A stretch of DNA of 64,000 nt from Paenibacillus sp. HB172176 (GCF_011947265.1 NZ_JAATHD010000003.1:434001-498000), one strand, 5' to 3'; numbered from the stretch's first letter, positions 27,490 to 36,464 are shown. The notes: generated from the sequence alone by a model not told the origin. Translations and numbers: made by a program.

Positions 27490-28340
27490 AAAGCATGCAT
27501 GCGCCATTAGTCGTTTTTGTCGGCACGACGCCGAATATCGGCACAACAACTGCCGCGTTTGCCGCAGCGATGCGAATGGCGGAAGCGAGCGATAAGCCTG
27601 TCGGCTATCTATGCCTGCACTTGAAGAGCGCCAAGCTGCATCGTTACGTTGGCGTTGATGAACCGGAGATGACGCTGGACAAGCTGCAGCCGGAGCTGAA
27701 GTCGCAAGCTCTGACCGGTCATATGCTGCTTCGATCGATGCATGTGTTGAACCGGCAGCCGAATCTTCATATTCTGTTCGGCTGCTTGAACCGAGAATAT
27801 GCCGAATATTTCAATCCGGATGAGATTGATCATCTGCTTGATGTTGCAGAGAGCTTGTTCTCCGTCCTTATTGTCGATGGAGGCGCATATTGGGACAATG
27901 CCGCCATTCTGTGCGCTTTGCATAGAGCGAATTCGCGTATTCTGGTAACGACGTCCGCGCTTTCGCATTTCCAGGAAGACGGAACGCGCTGGATGAAGGA
28001 GATGTCTCCGCAATTCCGGATTCAGCCTCAAGACTATGATTGCGTGATGACAGAAGGCTCGTGGAATGTCGGCAATTACGGAATGAACGATATTTGCAAG
28101 GAATTAGGCGTTTCTCCTCTGGAGGAATTTCGGCTGGGTGAAGCCCTTCTTCACAGCTTGGATCGCGGTCAATATCAAGAATGGCTGACAGGGGATGCCG
28201 GTGGGAAGAGCGCGATGAAGAAAGCGGCTCAAGCGTTGCTGCGGCGGCACGGTATTCGGGAAAGCTTGGGCAGGGAAGCGAGAAAGCGGCCGTGGTTTGC
28301 CAATCTCATCAAGCAGCGGAATGGAGCGGAATCCCTATGA
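27486..28340 (+). CDS. CpaE/ParA-like protein with a degenerate Walker A
   Basis: A 284-residue protein in the position of CpaE (TadZ). The fold is MinD/ParA-like (LLDVAESLFSVLIVDGGAYW matching the Walker-B/switch region), but the P-loop reads GTTPNIGTTTAA, without either lysine of the deviant Walker A (KGGxGKT). Nucleotide hydrolysis is therefore unlikely; it may be a scaffold that places the Tad machine. TTG 27486 has AGGAAGGTGG about seven bases upstream. The stop overlaps the start of the TadA gene (ATGA). Confidence 0.75.
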   Translation: MKSMHAPLVVFVGTTPNIGTTTAAFAAAMRMAEASDKPVGYLCLHLKSAKLHRYVGVDEPEMTLDKLQPELKSQALTGHMLLRSMHVLNRQPNLHILFGCLNREYAEYFNPDEIDHLLDVAESLFSVLIVDGGAYWDNAAILCALHRANSRILVTTSALSHFQEDGTRWMKEMSPQFRIQPQDYDCVMTEGSWNVGNYGMNDICKELGVSPLEEFRLGEALLHSLDRGQYQEWLTGDAGGKSAMKKAAQALLRRHGIRESLGREARKRPWFANLIKQRNGAESL

Positions 28341-29710
28341 ATAATGGCAGGAAGAAGTTCTCCGTATCTCAATTCACATCCCGAATGCAGCAGGAGCAAA
28401 TGGGGCAAGAGCGCGTGAAATCCCAATATCCAGAGGGGGAACAGCCAGATTCGGAGCAATTTGAGCGGCTTGCCGACGAGATCAGGAGCAGTCTTAGCGC
28501 GCCCAGAGGACTGAATGACGAGCAGCGGAGGCAATACAGCGAGACCTTGAATCGAGCGGTGCTCGGCTTTGCGCAGGAGCGAAATCAAATGCTGGCGATT
28601 ATTGAAGATCGATTGCAGAGAATGCGAATGCATTCGATTGCCGGACATGCGGGACCCTTCGCAAGCTTGGCAGAGGCTCTATTCGCGGAGGTTATCGGAC
28701 TAAATGTGCTGGAGCTGGTGCTTGCGGACAAAGAGGGGCTTGAAGAAATCCAGGTTGTCGGCACATCAATCTATGAAATTCGGGAAGGGGAGGCGCTTCC
28801 CTCCCGATATTCCTTCGAACATCAGAAGGATGTTGAAAGGATTCAGCAGAATTTGGTGCTCTATAATAACGACCGGATTAATCCGCGGAAACGGTGGGCG
28901 GAGGTTATGCTGCGAGACGGGTCCAGGGTGACGATGACAGGCTTTGGCTTCACCGCCGTCCCCACGCTTACGATTCGATTCTATACCGTTCGCAGCTTTC
29001 GGCTTCAAAGCTTGGCCGAGCAGCCCTATCGAACGTTGGACGCCAGAATGGTCGATATGCTGCAAGCCGTTCTTGCCGCGCGCTTCAATATCGTAATTAT
29101 CGGCCCTACAAATTCCGGGAAGACGAATTTGATGAAGGCTTTGATCGCAGAGCTGCCCGACAACGAACGACTCATTACGATAGAAAATCGCTTCGAAATG
29201 ATGCTGGGCAGAGATTTTCCTTCGAAAAATATTATTGAATATGAAACATCCGAGGACGATCCGGCGCATGCCTCCAGCCAAGCCTTCAAGCTTGCTCTCA
29301 GGCAATCTCCCAAGCGGATCATCCATGCGGAAATCCGCGATGATGATGCGAATATTTACGTTCGGGCATGTACGCGGGGACATTCGGGAAGCATGACAAC
29401 CGTACATGCCAATCGGCTTGAAGATGTGCCGGAAGCGATTACCGACATGTGCATGCTCGATGGCAGAGCGCTCAATCCTGAGCGGCTCGTGAAGCGGATT
29501 ACGGAATATGTAACAGAGATCGGCATCGAAATGCGGTTATGGAAGGGAAGAAGAATCATTAGCCGAATTAGCGAACTGCATTGGCACGGCGGAGAAGTTG
29601 CCGTAGCGGATTGGGCATGGTTCGACGAGAGCAGCGAGGAATGGAGCGTTACGGATTCGCCCTCCAACAAATTCGGAGCAAGAATGAAGCGTTCGGGGTG
29701 GAGCCTATGA
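28337..29710 (+). CDS. tadA: TadA/CpaF-type secretion ATPase
   Basis: A 457-residue T2SS/T4P-type ATPase. Walker A is GPTNSGKTN (from residue 256), the Walker-B glutamate is E332 in RIIHAEIRDDDA, and SMTTVHANRLEDV is the conserved His box. The N-terminal all-helical region matches CpaF. It should drive assembly of the pilus-like fibre. The Walker-B context (AEIRDDD in place of GEVRGGE) is unusual. ATG 28337 overlaps the previous stop; the longer frame from 28181 is inside the previous gene. Confidence 0.9.
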   Translation: MNNGRKKFSVSQFTSRMQQEQMGQERVKSQYPEGEQPDSEQFERLADEIRSSLSAPRGLNDEQRRQYSETLNRAVLGFAQERNQMLAIIEDRLQRMRMHSIAGHAGPFASLAEALFAEVIGLNVLELVLADKEGLEEIQVVGTSIYEIREGEALPSRYSFEHQKDVERIQQNLVLYNNDRINPRKRWAEVMLRDGSRVTMTGFGFTAVPTLTIRFYTVRSFRLQSLAEQPYRTLDARMVDMLQAVLAARFNIVIIGPTNSGKTNLMKALIAELPDNERLITIENRFEMMLGRDFPSKNIIEYETSEDDPAHASSQAFKLALRQSPKRIIHAEIRDDDANIYVRACTRGHSGSMTTVHANRLEDVPEAITDMCMLDGRALNPERLVKRITEYVTEIGIEMRLWKGRRIISRISELHWHGGEVAVADWAWFDESSEEWSVTDSPSNKFGARMKRSGWSL

Positions 29711-30642
29711 ATCTGATATCCTTGACAGCGGCTTGTCTGCTCCTATTCTGTCTGCTGCAAATTGCTCTCTATTCCTTGTTTGTCCTCGTTACAGGAAGGC
29801 AAGAGCTTCGCGGCAGACTTACGCATAGGAAGCGAAAGAGCCGACTGGCCATCCGGCTTGCGAGCATCAAAGCCTATGACGAATTGCGAAGGCATCTGGC
29901 GGAGCTGCTGGAAACGCTGCGAATGTCGATGCTTCCCGAGACCTTTCTGGGAGTTTCGAGCTTGCTCCTGTTGTTCGGAATTATTGCGGGGGGATTATTT
30001 TTTCAAACGGCGAAGGGCCTGCTTCTTTTCGGTTTTGCGGTCGGCTTCACCCCGTATCTGAGTCTTCGAACGCTGCTCATTCATCGGAGAATGCAGGCGC
30101 AGATCGATTTCTTGCCAGCGGTGGAGCTGTTCTATCAATGCTATCTCGTAACGGGCGAAAGACAGGTGCGGATAGCGCTTCAAAGAGCGGTGGAGGAGCG
30201 GAGGCTAATCGGCGGGATGCAGGCTGTGTTCGAGCAACTGTATCGGAATTTAACGCTGCGGGGCGATGATGAGAGCAGCCTGAAATTGCTTTCGTCCTCT
30301 CTTGGCCATGCATGGGCGGACTATTTCGCCAATATGCTGCATGTCGCCCTGACGGAAGGCGTATCCATATCCGATAATTTGCGGGAGCTGCTGGGAGATA
30401 TGCGGGGAGCAAGAAGAACGAATGAGCAGGAAAGGCATAAGCTGCTGGAGATTAGAATCGCCAATTTTACGCCGATCTTTTTTCTCGCTTTGTTCATTGG
30501 CATTAATATTCGTTATAACTCTGCAAACGCTTATCTGTATTATGTGCAAGACGCTCATGGAAGAGATATGCTTCTCAATGCCATTGTGCTTATTTTCTTG
30601 TCATTTCTAATGGGACTATCGCTTTCGCGCAAAAAAATGTAG
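29707..30642 (+). CDS. tadB: TadB-like inner-membrane protein (T2SSF)
   Basis: A 311-residue membrane protein with an N-terminal transmembrane segment, two in the middle (LGVSSLLLLFGIIAGGLFF, then LLLFGFAVGFTPYL) and two at the end (FTPIFFLALFIGINI and LLNAIVLIFLSFLMGL). The cytoplasmic T2SSF-type domain lies between (QIDFLPAVELFYQCYLVTGE onward). ATG overlaps the TadA stop. Forms the membrane platform with the next gene product. Confidence 0.8.
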   Translation: MNLISLTAACLLLFCLLQIALYSLFVLVTGRQELRGRLTHRKRKSRLAIRLASIKAYDELRRHLAELLETLRMSMLPETFLGVSSLLLLFGIIAGGLFFQTAKGLLLFGFAVGFTPYLSLRTLLIHRRMQAQIDFLPAVELFYQCYLVTGERQVRIALQRAVEERRLIGGMQAVFEQLYRNLTLRGDDESSLKLLSSSLGHAWADYFANMLHVALTEGVSISDNLRELLGDMRGARRTNEQERHKLLEIRIANFTPIFFLALFIGINIRYNSANAYLYYVQDAHGRDMLLNAIVLIFLSFLMGLSLSRKKM

Positions 30643-30653
30643 GAGGTTTGTTC

Positions 30654-31544
30654 ATGGCGAATTGGATTGAAGCGATGGTGGGGACAGGCTCATTGATAGG
30701 TCAATTTCTTTTTGGCGGAACGGCCGTCTACCTCTTGCTGCAGCTGCTGCCAAGAAGGAAGACAAGATGGAAGCGATTGGCCTTCTTAAGCTGGAGAACG
30801 AAGGAAGCGCCCAGGAACTGGGTGAAATGGCTCGCAATCCATATCGAGCGTCCTGCTGATCAAGAACGCGCGCTGCTGCTCGCCGGCTGCGGAGTAACGG
30901 CGGATCCCGCCTGGTACTTGCTGGCGCGAAGATTTGTCGTCATTCTCTTGCTCGTTGTCGCCGGAGGAGCGGCGCTCCTCTCTAGGAGCATACTTCTGTC
31001 CCCACAGATGCAGATAATGACGGGCATGCCCATTCTTCTTATGATTGCGCTGGGGCTGGATCGTGTCTGGCTTCGGGCCTTCCACAAGCTGCGAAAGCTC
31101 CAAATTACGAAGGAAATTTATATGATCAGCAATCAATTGCTGTACTTGTCGGAATCCTCTCTGCATATTCATGCCAAGCTGATGCGCTGCGTTCCGTTCA
31201 CCAGAATGATGCGCGGGGAGCTCGAAGGACTGCTTGCGGACTGGTACCATGACCCCGCAATCGCGCTCAAAGTCTTCAAATCAAGACTGGGCACGGATGA
31301 AGGCATGAGCTTCGTGGAAACGATAGATGCGCTTCGCCAGCATGAAAGCTCTCATTATTATGAGCTGCTTCGCGTGCGGATTTCCGATTACAAGGAGAAG
31401 CTGGAGATAGCAAAGCTAAGCCGCAAGGAATCGACCTCCTATTTGCTGTTTGTATTGGCGGGAGTACCTATTCTGTATACCTTTCAAATTTTTATCTATC
31501 CATGGGTGCGAGAGGGGCAAAAGCTCTTTCAAGCATTAAGCTGA
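30654..31544 (+). CDS. tadC: TadC-like inner-membrane protein
   Basis: A 296-residue membrane protein with the same overall layout as TadB and hydrophobic segments near 7-30, 85-130 and at the C-terminus (YLLFVLAGVPILYTFQIF). The middle T2SSF-type domain is less conserved (QITKEIYMISNQLLYLSESS). ATG 30654 has AGGAGG seven bases before. Partner of TadB in the assembly platform. Confidence 0.72.
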   Translation: MANWIEAMVGTGSLIGQFLFGGTAVYLLLQLLPRRKTRWKRLAFLSWRTKEAPRNWVKWLAIHIERPADQERALLLAGCGVTADPAWYLLARRFVVILLLVVAGGAALLSRSILLSPQMQIMTGMPILLMIALGLDRVWLRAFHKLRKLQITKEIYMISNQLLYLSESSLHIHAKLMRCVPFTRMMRGELEGLLADWYHDPAIALKVFKSRLGTDEGMSFVETIDALRQHESSHYYELLRVRISDYKEKLEIAKLSRKESTSYLLFVLAGVPILYTFQIFIYPWVREGQKLFQALS

Positions 31545-31588
31545 CGGGGGCCATGCCCGATTGATGCATAGGGAAGGGAGGTGAGCGC

Positions 31589-31738
31589 ATGCGCAATATT
31601 CTAATGACCGTCATGATGCTTGTTGTCGTCATTGTCATGTTCAACGCGATTGTGACGAAGGACACGACAGGAACAAGAAGTCAGATTGAATCGCAAGGGA
31701 GTACGACGAATACGAAGATCGGCGAGCTTGCTCCATAA
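31589..31738 (+). CDS. Small membrane protein 1 of the Tad-like operon
   Basis: A 49-residue protein: one N-terminal transmembrane segment (ILMTVMMLVVVIVMFNAIV) followed by a polar Thr/Ser-rich tail (KDTTGTRSQIESQGSTTNTK). GGGAGGTGAG precedes the ATG. It is in the position where Flp pilin would be expected but lacks the Gly/Glu prepilin cleavage site. It could be the fibre subunit of an atypical system or an accessory peptide. Confidence 0.65.
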   Translation: MRNILMTVMMLVVVIVMFNAIVTKDTTGTRSQIESQGSTTNTKIGELAP

Positions 31739-31786
31739 GAAAAGGAAGTTTGTTGCATGGAGGAGCTGGAGTGGAGGTGAGCTCTA

Positions 31787-31933
31787 ATGCGGGCTTTGTT
31801 AATGTCGATGATGTTTATACTTGTTATTCTGGCCATTTACGCATCGATAGCGGACGGAGATGACGGAATGAAGCAAGGGATAGGTCGGTCGGGCAGCGCA
31901 ATGAGCGACTATATTAAGGGGATGTCTCCTTGA
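31787..31933 (+). CDS. Small membrane protein 2 of the Tad-like operon
   Basis: A 48-residue protein with one transmembrane segment (LLMSMMFILVILAIYASIA) and a short polar tail (DGDDGMKQGIGRSGSAMS). GGAGGTGAG precedes the ATG. It resembles the preceding peptide in size and layout (MR.(I/L)LM..MM), so the two may be a paralogous pair. The next gene starts inside its stop codon. Confidence 0.65.
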   Translation: MRALLMSMMFILVILAIYASIADGDDGMKQGIGRSGSAMSDYIKGMSP

Positions 31934-32361
31934 AGCAGATTCTCATATTCATTCTGTTCGCGGCTATGTTGTGCTGGATGATGTTCTCTCCTATTTATAA
32001 GCATATCGTTATCGTGAGGGGAGCTGTTCTTCAGCAAGAGGTGGATTATTTGCTGGAGGTCGGCGCTAGCGGCGCTTATGGCTATATCAGCGAGGACATG
32101 ATGACAGAGTCAAAGGAACGACTGGCGAAATTCGGTCTCGACGAGAATAAAATTTCATACGAGCTTGCGACGACGAGCGGAGTCGATCCGACTATCGCAA
32201 GCGCGCCGATTATGCGGGGGACGGGTATCTCGCTTCGAATCAGTTATCCGTACGAGCAGCTCTTTCTGATCGATTCTTTGATTGGAATAACTCCGATACC
32301 GGCCGATGAACGAATGGCTGCCTATGGCATGAAAATGAGCGAATATGTGCCGAGATCTTAA
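31930..32361 (+). CDS. Membrane-anchored pseudopilin-like protein
   Basis: A 143-residue protein with an N-terminal hydrophobic helix (ILIFILFAAMLCWMMFSPIY) and an extracytoplasmic domain (QQEVDYLLEVGASGAYGYIS then GTGISLRISYPYEQLF). The layout suits a TadE/pseudopilin-like component, though no prepilin motif is seen. TTG 31930 overlaps the previous stop; AAGGGGATG lies before it. Confidence 0.65.
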   Translation: MKQILIFILFAAMLCWMMFSPIYKHIVIVRGAVLQQEVDYLLEVGASGAYGYISEDMMTESKERLAKFGLDENKISYELATTSGVDPTIASAPIMRGTGISLRISYPYEQLFLIDSLIGITPIPADERMAAYGMKMSEYVPRS

Positions 32362-32406
32362 CAATAAGCCTGCCAAGGCTATCCAGAAGAAATGGAGGCA
32401 TCGAGA

Positions 32407-32895
32407 TTGTACAAGCTGCTGCTGATCATAGCCATGATGACCCTTTGGCTGTCCGTTCATCTTATTCAAATTGAAGATGAGCTGGCGATGAAGACATTGT
32501 TCCAAAGCAAGCGCGCTGTCAATCGCGCCGTGCATGCCGCTGCACAGCAACTGGACAAGACTTCGCTAAGCGAAGGCGAATTGCGTATTGATCCAACTGC
32601 CGCCGCAGCCGCAGCTTTTGAGTATTTGCAACGGAATTTGCAGCTCGATGCGAGTAACAATCCGCAAAATACATCATTTCTCGAGGAGCAGGTCGAGGTG
32701 CTTGTTTTCGACATCATTAATTCTGATGAATCATTTCCTTACTTTTATCATAATGATAGCTATCTCTATGATGCCGTGCTGAACAAGCCGGGCGTTGTCA
32801 TGATCATTCATGTCGCATTTCCCAATCGCTTTCCTGTTCTTGAACCAATGGAGTGGTCCGTGAAAGGCGTCTCCGAGATTGTGCTTGATCTATAG
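32407..32895 (+). CDS. Membrane-anchored protein, last gene of the Tad-like operon
   Basis: A 162-residue protein with an N-terminal transmembrane segment (LLLIIAMMTLWLSVHL) and an outer domain containing KRAVNRAVHAAAQQLDKTSL and WSVKGVSEIVL. The layout again resembles TadE/F-like minor subunits. TTG 32407 follows GGAGG by eight bases; the ATG at 32392 carries no site. No prepilin peptidase gene follows. Confidence 0.65.
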   Translation: MYKLLLIIAMMTLWLSVHLIQIEDELAMKTLFQSKRAVNRAVHAAAQQLDKTSLSEGELRIDPTAAAAAAFEYLQRNLQLDASNNPQNTSFLEEQVEVLVFDIINSDESFPYFYHNDSYLYDAVLNKPGVVMIIHVAFPNRFPVLEPMEWSVKGVSEIVLDL

Positions 32896-32958
32896 GAAAG
32901 CAAATCAATTTGACGCGGCCAGAGATAATTGGTGTAATTGAGTAAGGAGGTGGCGGAG

Positions 32959-33258
32959 ATGCGCATCGAAGTGGAAGAGGCGGCTGCAAGATGGTATAAG
33001 GAAGAGATGGGATTAACAGGAGGCGAAAGCTTGCGCGTATTCGTAAGACTGGGAGGATGCGGAAGCGTCCATTCGGGACTTTCGCTCGGAATTACGCAGG
33101 ATATTCCCAGGAAGCCGGCGATTAGTCAGAGATGCGAAGGCATTCTCTTTTTCATGGAAGAGGATAATGTATGGTATCTGGACAATAATGATCTTCATCT
33201 TTATTATCATGCATCGATGGAGGAAGCGGTCATTGAAGTTCGCGCGGCGAAGTCGTGA
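32959..33258 (+). CDS. HesB/IscA-like (YneR-type) iron-sulfur protein
   Basis: A 99-residue HesB-like protein: MRIEVEEAAARWYKEEMGL, SLRVFVRLGGCGSVHSGLSL, and FMEEDNVWYLDNNDLHLYY. This is the YneR/HesB-like Firmicute branch with one conserved Cys (GGCGS) rather than the three cysteines of IscA. Function is not settled. ATG 32959 follows AAGGAGGTG; a TTG at 32938 is in frame but lies before that site. Confidence 0.82.
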   Translation: MRIEVEEAAARWYKEEMGLTGGESLRVFVRLGGCGSVHSGLSLGITQDIPRKPAISQRCEGILFFMEEDNVWYLDNNDLHLYYHASMEEAVIEVRAAKS

Positions 33259-33329
33259 TTTCAGATAAGGAAATCTTCGTGCAAGAGGAGATTGTTGTGA
33301 GAAAAACGAAGTTTGAGAAGTTTGATAAG

Positions 33330-33372
33330 AGAGGTTGTCCGTAAGGTTTGCGAACCAAGGGACAGCCTCTTT
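33330..33372. terminator. Terminator between hesB-like and araC-type genes
   Basis: Stem AGAGGTTGTCC (33330-33340) with GGACAGCCTCT (33360-33370) and an inner GGTTTGCGAACC hairpin. It lies between convergent genes and can serve both. Confidence 0.75.
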
Positions 33373-33419
33373 GTCGCTGCAGCCAACAATACCGCGCCTC
33401 TGCAAGGCGACGAGAATGT

Positions 33420-34256
33420 TCAAAGTGGAACTTGCATTTTGTTGCGTTTGCGGAATTGGGAAGGGGTTATGCCAACGACAAGCTTGAACTCTCTATTGAA
33501 ATGTATGGTCGAGCTGTAGCCGACCTGTTCCGCAATGCTTTGAATAAGATCGTTTGACACGATTAACCGCTCGCGTGCTTTGTTGAGGCGAACATGACGC
33601 AAATATTCGACAGGCGTAAAGCCTGTATATGCCTTGAAGGATCGGCACAGATAGTACGGACTTATGTTATGCAAACTCGACAATTCATGAAGCTTGAATG
33701 GCTTTGCGTAATGCGCTTCAAGATAGTGCACGATTTCTGCTGCTGCTTTGTTGCGTACCGGCAAGGCGGAGCAGGCGTCGGGAGCGCTGTGCCCGGAAAT
33801 TCTCTCGAGCGCAATCAAGAGTTGAATAATCAGAATTCGAAGCAACAGCACATTCATCTGAGTCGGCGATTCGTATTCTTGCCTAAGCTGGAGGAGCAAG
33901 GGCTCAATAAGCAGCTGCTCTTGATTGGACAGGCTTAGGACCTTGTGTCCCGATTGGAAAATCTTCAGCAGCTCCTGGCTGTAATTTCCGAAGGATTCAA
34001 GAAAGCGATCATTGAAATTAACAACGGTGCGCTCGTGGCTGTTCGTACCAGGCTCGATCGTTTTGTGCAAATCATGCTTATCAATCAGTACGACGTCCCC
34101 AGGGCGAATAGTGTAGGTCTTGTTCTGAATGAAATAATGACGCACGCCTCCATGAAGATAATAGATTTCATACCCTTGATGCTCGTCGAAGGAGTCCATC
34201 GTGTAGGCATGATCCCGTTTCACATGTTCAATGAAGAAATCGGTAGAGATATACAT
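33420..34256 (-). CDS. AraC-family regulator with cupin sensor
   Basis: A 278-residue AraC regulator. The N-terminal cupin contains YYLHGGVRHYFIQNKTYTI and RPGDVVLIDKHDLHKT; the C-terminal 100 residues are the double helix-turn-helix (LHELSSLHNISPYYLCRSFK and a second ending in GITPSQFRK). It is transcribed divergently from a tagaturonate-epimerase-family gene and probably regulates it in response to a uronate or sugar. ATG 34256 (third codon after an upstream ATG) has AAGGAGG ten bases before it. Confidence 0.9.
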   Translation of the reverse strand: MYISTDFFIEHVKRDHAYTMDSFDEHQGYEIYYLHGGVRHYFIQNKTYTIRPGDVVLIDKHDLHKTIEPGTNSHERTVVNFNDRFLESFGNYSQELLKIFQSGHKVLSLSNQEQLLIEPLLLQLRQEYESPTQMNVLLLRILIIQLLIALERISGHSAPDACSALPVRNKAAAEIVHYLEAHYAKPFKLHELSSLHNISPYYLCRSFKAYTGFTPVEYLRHVRLNKARERLIVSNDLIQSIAEQVGYSSTIHFNREFKLVVGITPSQFRKRNKMQVPL

Positions 34257-34312
34257 CTCTCTCATTCCTCCTTAGATTTATCGCAATATAAGTTTATTAT
34301 AACGACAAAAAG

Positions 34313-34344
34313 CAATATTGTATCTATATAATTATACAATATTG
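34313..34344. promoter_or_regulatory. Perfect inverted repeat in the araC-uxaE divergent region
   Basis: CAATATTGTA (34313-34322) and TACAATATTG (34335-34344), a perfect 10-bp repeat with a 12-base spacer. It lies between the two divergent genes. AraC proteins usually bind direct repeats, so the site may serve another regulator or a symmetric AraC dimer. Confidence 0.55.
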
Positions 34345-34420
34345 TCATAGAATAAGGATGAATCAATCCTAAGTGAATGCTCCAATTGAATAATGAATAA
34401 TACAAAGGAGAGTGTAAGTG

Positions 34421-35914
34421 ATGAATTCCGTTGCACAGCAATTAAAAGAGGGCAAGATTCCTGTTTCCACAAATCAAGTAAAGGTATATCCCCGTTCTAT
34501 TCATGAGCATGACGGCGCTAAACTTATTATGGTGCGTCAGGATCAAACAAAGTCGATTCTGTGTGTTGGAGAAGGAGAGCTTTATTCTTCACTGGAAGGC
34601 ACTGAATATGATGGTTATAAAAGCTGTCCGCTCACGCATGCCAATCGCATGGCGCTTATTCAATTCTTTCCTCATTTGGCTCCGCAGGCGTTCGGAAGAG
34701 AGGTTGCGACCTTTGGGCTTGGCGACCGTCTCGGTCTTGCGGGTCCAGGACATTTGCAAACGATTTCCGGCAGGAACGCGAAGCCGATCCTGGCTCAGCA
34801 GAGCATTCGCGAGCTGAATCTGACGGGCAGAGATTATCGCGAAGTGTTGGATGCGGCAAGCTATGCCGCTTTTCAAGAAGGCTACAGAGACGGCTTCGGC
34901 GCGGATGGCGATCACTTGAAGATTGAAGAAGACATCAAGATGTCTCTGGACCTCGGTTTCACTATGCTTACGCTGGATTGCTCGGACAAGATCGACAATA
35001 CGATCGAAGGCTTGAGCGAAAGCGAGCTGTCCGAGAAATATGCGAAGCTGCCGGAGAACGTTCGGAGTCGCTATGAATCAAGCTATTTGAACAAAGAGTA
35101 CGAGGTAGGCTCTCACAAGGTTTCCTTCAACAAACAAAGCGTGATGAAGAATGTGCTGATCTATGATCAAGCCATCCAATATATGATTGAAATATACCGC
35201 AACTATATTACAAAAGCCGGGCGCAGCATTGATTTTGAAATTTCGATTGATGAAACGATGACGCCGACAGCGCCTGAATCTCATTATCTCGTGGCCAAAG
35301 AGCTGTATGATCAGAATGTAGAAATATTCAGCATGGCTCCGCGCTTCTGCGGAGAATTCCAGAAGGGAATCGATTATGTGGGCGATCTTGGACAGTTCGA
35401 GAAGGAATTGATTCTGCATGCAGCCATCGCCGATCATTTCGGCTACAAGCTTAGCATTCATTCCGGAAGCGACAAATTCAGCGTGTTCTCCATGATTGGA
35501 GAGCAAACCAAGGGCAGATGGCATGTGAAGACCGCGGGAACCAACTGGCTTGAAGCCGTACGCACCGTTGCCGAGGTTCAGCCGGCGCTTTATCGCCGCA
35601 TGCATCAGTACGCGCTGGAGCATTTCGAGGAAGCGACAGCCTATTACCACGTGTCGGCCGACATTTCCAAAATCAAGCCATTGGCCGAGGTTTCAGACGC
35701 TGATCTGCCGCAATATATGAACGACGACAATGCAAGGCAGCTTATTCATATTACGTACGGCATTCTGCTGCAAGCGAAAGACGAGTCCGGCAATTCATTG
35801 TTCAAAGAAGACTTCTATCGCATGCTAAATGATCAGGAAGAGGCGTATTACGCTGCTTTGAGCAAGCATATCGGCAAGCATTTCGACTTGCTCGGCAAAT
35901 CGAAGCAAGGATAA
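34421..35914 (+). CDS. uxaE: Tagaturonate epimerase family protein (UxaE)
   Basis: A 497-residue protein of the UxaE family. Conserved parts include EVATFGLGDRLGLAGPGHL, FEISIDETMTPTAPESHY, and IHSGSDKFSVF (metal- and sugar-binding). The T. maritima enzyme interconverts D-tagaturonate and D-fructuronate, allowing galacturonate and glucuronate to share one branch of the pathway. Here it stands alone divergently from an AraC regulator, without uxaABC. AAAGGAG precedes; GTG 34418 is an alternative start. Family firm, activity inferred. Confidence 0.85.
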   Translation: MNSVAQQLKEGKIPVSTNQVKVYPRSIHEHDGAKLIMVRQDQTKSILCVGEGELYSSLEGTEYDGYKSCPLTHANRMALIQFFPHLAPQAFGREVATFGLGDRLGLAGPGHLQTISGRNAKPILAQQSIRELNLTGRDYREVLDAASYAAFQEGYRDGFGADGDHLKIEEDIKMSLDLGFTMLTLDCSDKIDNTIEGLSESELSEKYAKLPENVRSRYESSYLNKEYEVGSHKVSFNKQSVMKNVLIYDQAIQYMIEIYRNYITKAGRSIDFEISIDETMTPTAPESHYLVAKELYDQNVEIFSMAPRFCGEFQKGIDYVGDLGQFEKELILHAAIADHFGYKLSIHSGSDKFSVFSMIGEQTKGRWHVKTAGTNWLEAVRTVAEVQPALYRRMHQYALEHFEEATAYYHVSADISKIKPLAEVSDADLPQYMNDDNARQLIHITYGILLQAKDESGNSLFKEDFYRMLNDQEEAYYAALSKHIGKHFDLLGKSKQG

Positions 35915-35991
35915 TTGCAGGCTGGGAATGCTCGTTCAACCTTTAGGGAACACTCAAGGCATGTTGAGGAATTATCCGAGGAGGTTGAATG

Positions 35992-36450
35992 ATGTCCAAT
36001 CGGGGATTGGAGACGGCGCTTGTTGCGGTAGGAGCGGCGCAAGTAATGAAGCTTCCTATTCATTATTGCCGTACAGGCAAATGGGATTGGAAGCAGTTAT
36101 TCGGTTCGGGAGGCATGCCCAGCTCCCATTCGAGCGGCGTATCGGCGCTTGCTGCTTATACGGCAACCAAGTACGGTATGAAGACACCAGTGTTTGCGAT
36201 CGCGTCCATGCTCGGAATTATCGTCATGTATGACGCCATGAATATACGCAGACATGCTGGCGAAATTGCGATTCAGGTCAATGATCTTGACGAGGATGTG
36301 GAGAGATTAACGGGCAACCATCCCGGATTGTTTCATAAGAAACGGCGATCGGAGCTGAAGGAAGCGCTTGGTCATCATCCGAGCGAGGTTGCGGCGGGAG
36401 CATTGCTTGGGGTGCTGTTAGGCTATGCAGGTGCTGTCATTTCGGAATAG
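35992..36450 (+). CDS. yuiD: DUF212/divergent PAP2 membrane protein YuiD
   Basis: A 152-residue membrane protein of the YuiD family: GLETALVAVGAAQVMKLP, GGMPSSHSSGVSAL (the PAP2-like phosphate-binding motif), MYDAMNIRRHAGEIA, and LGHHPSEVAAGALLGVLLGY. Four hydrophobic stretches. Role unknown; a divergent acid phosphatase or lipid phosphatase is suggested by the motif. ATG 35992 is spaced seven bases from GAGGAGG; the adjacent ATG at 35989 is too close. Confidence 0.9.
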   Translation: MSNRGLETALVAVGAAQVMKLPIHYCRTGKWDWKQLFGSGGMPSSHSSGVSALAAYTATKYGMKTPVFAIASMLGIIVMYDAMNIRRHAGEIAIQVNDLDEDVERLTGNHPGLFHKKRRSELKEALGHHPSEVAAGALLGVLLGYAGAVISE

Positions 36451-36464
36451 AAGCTAAGAAGAAG

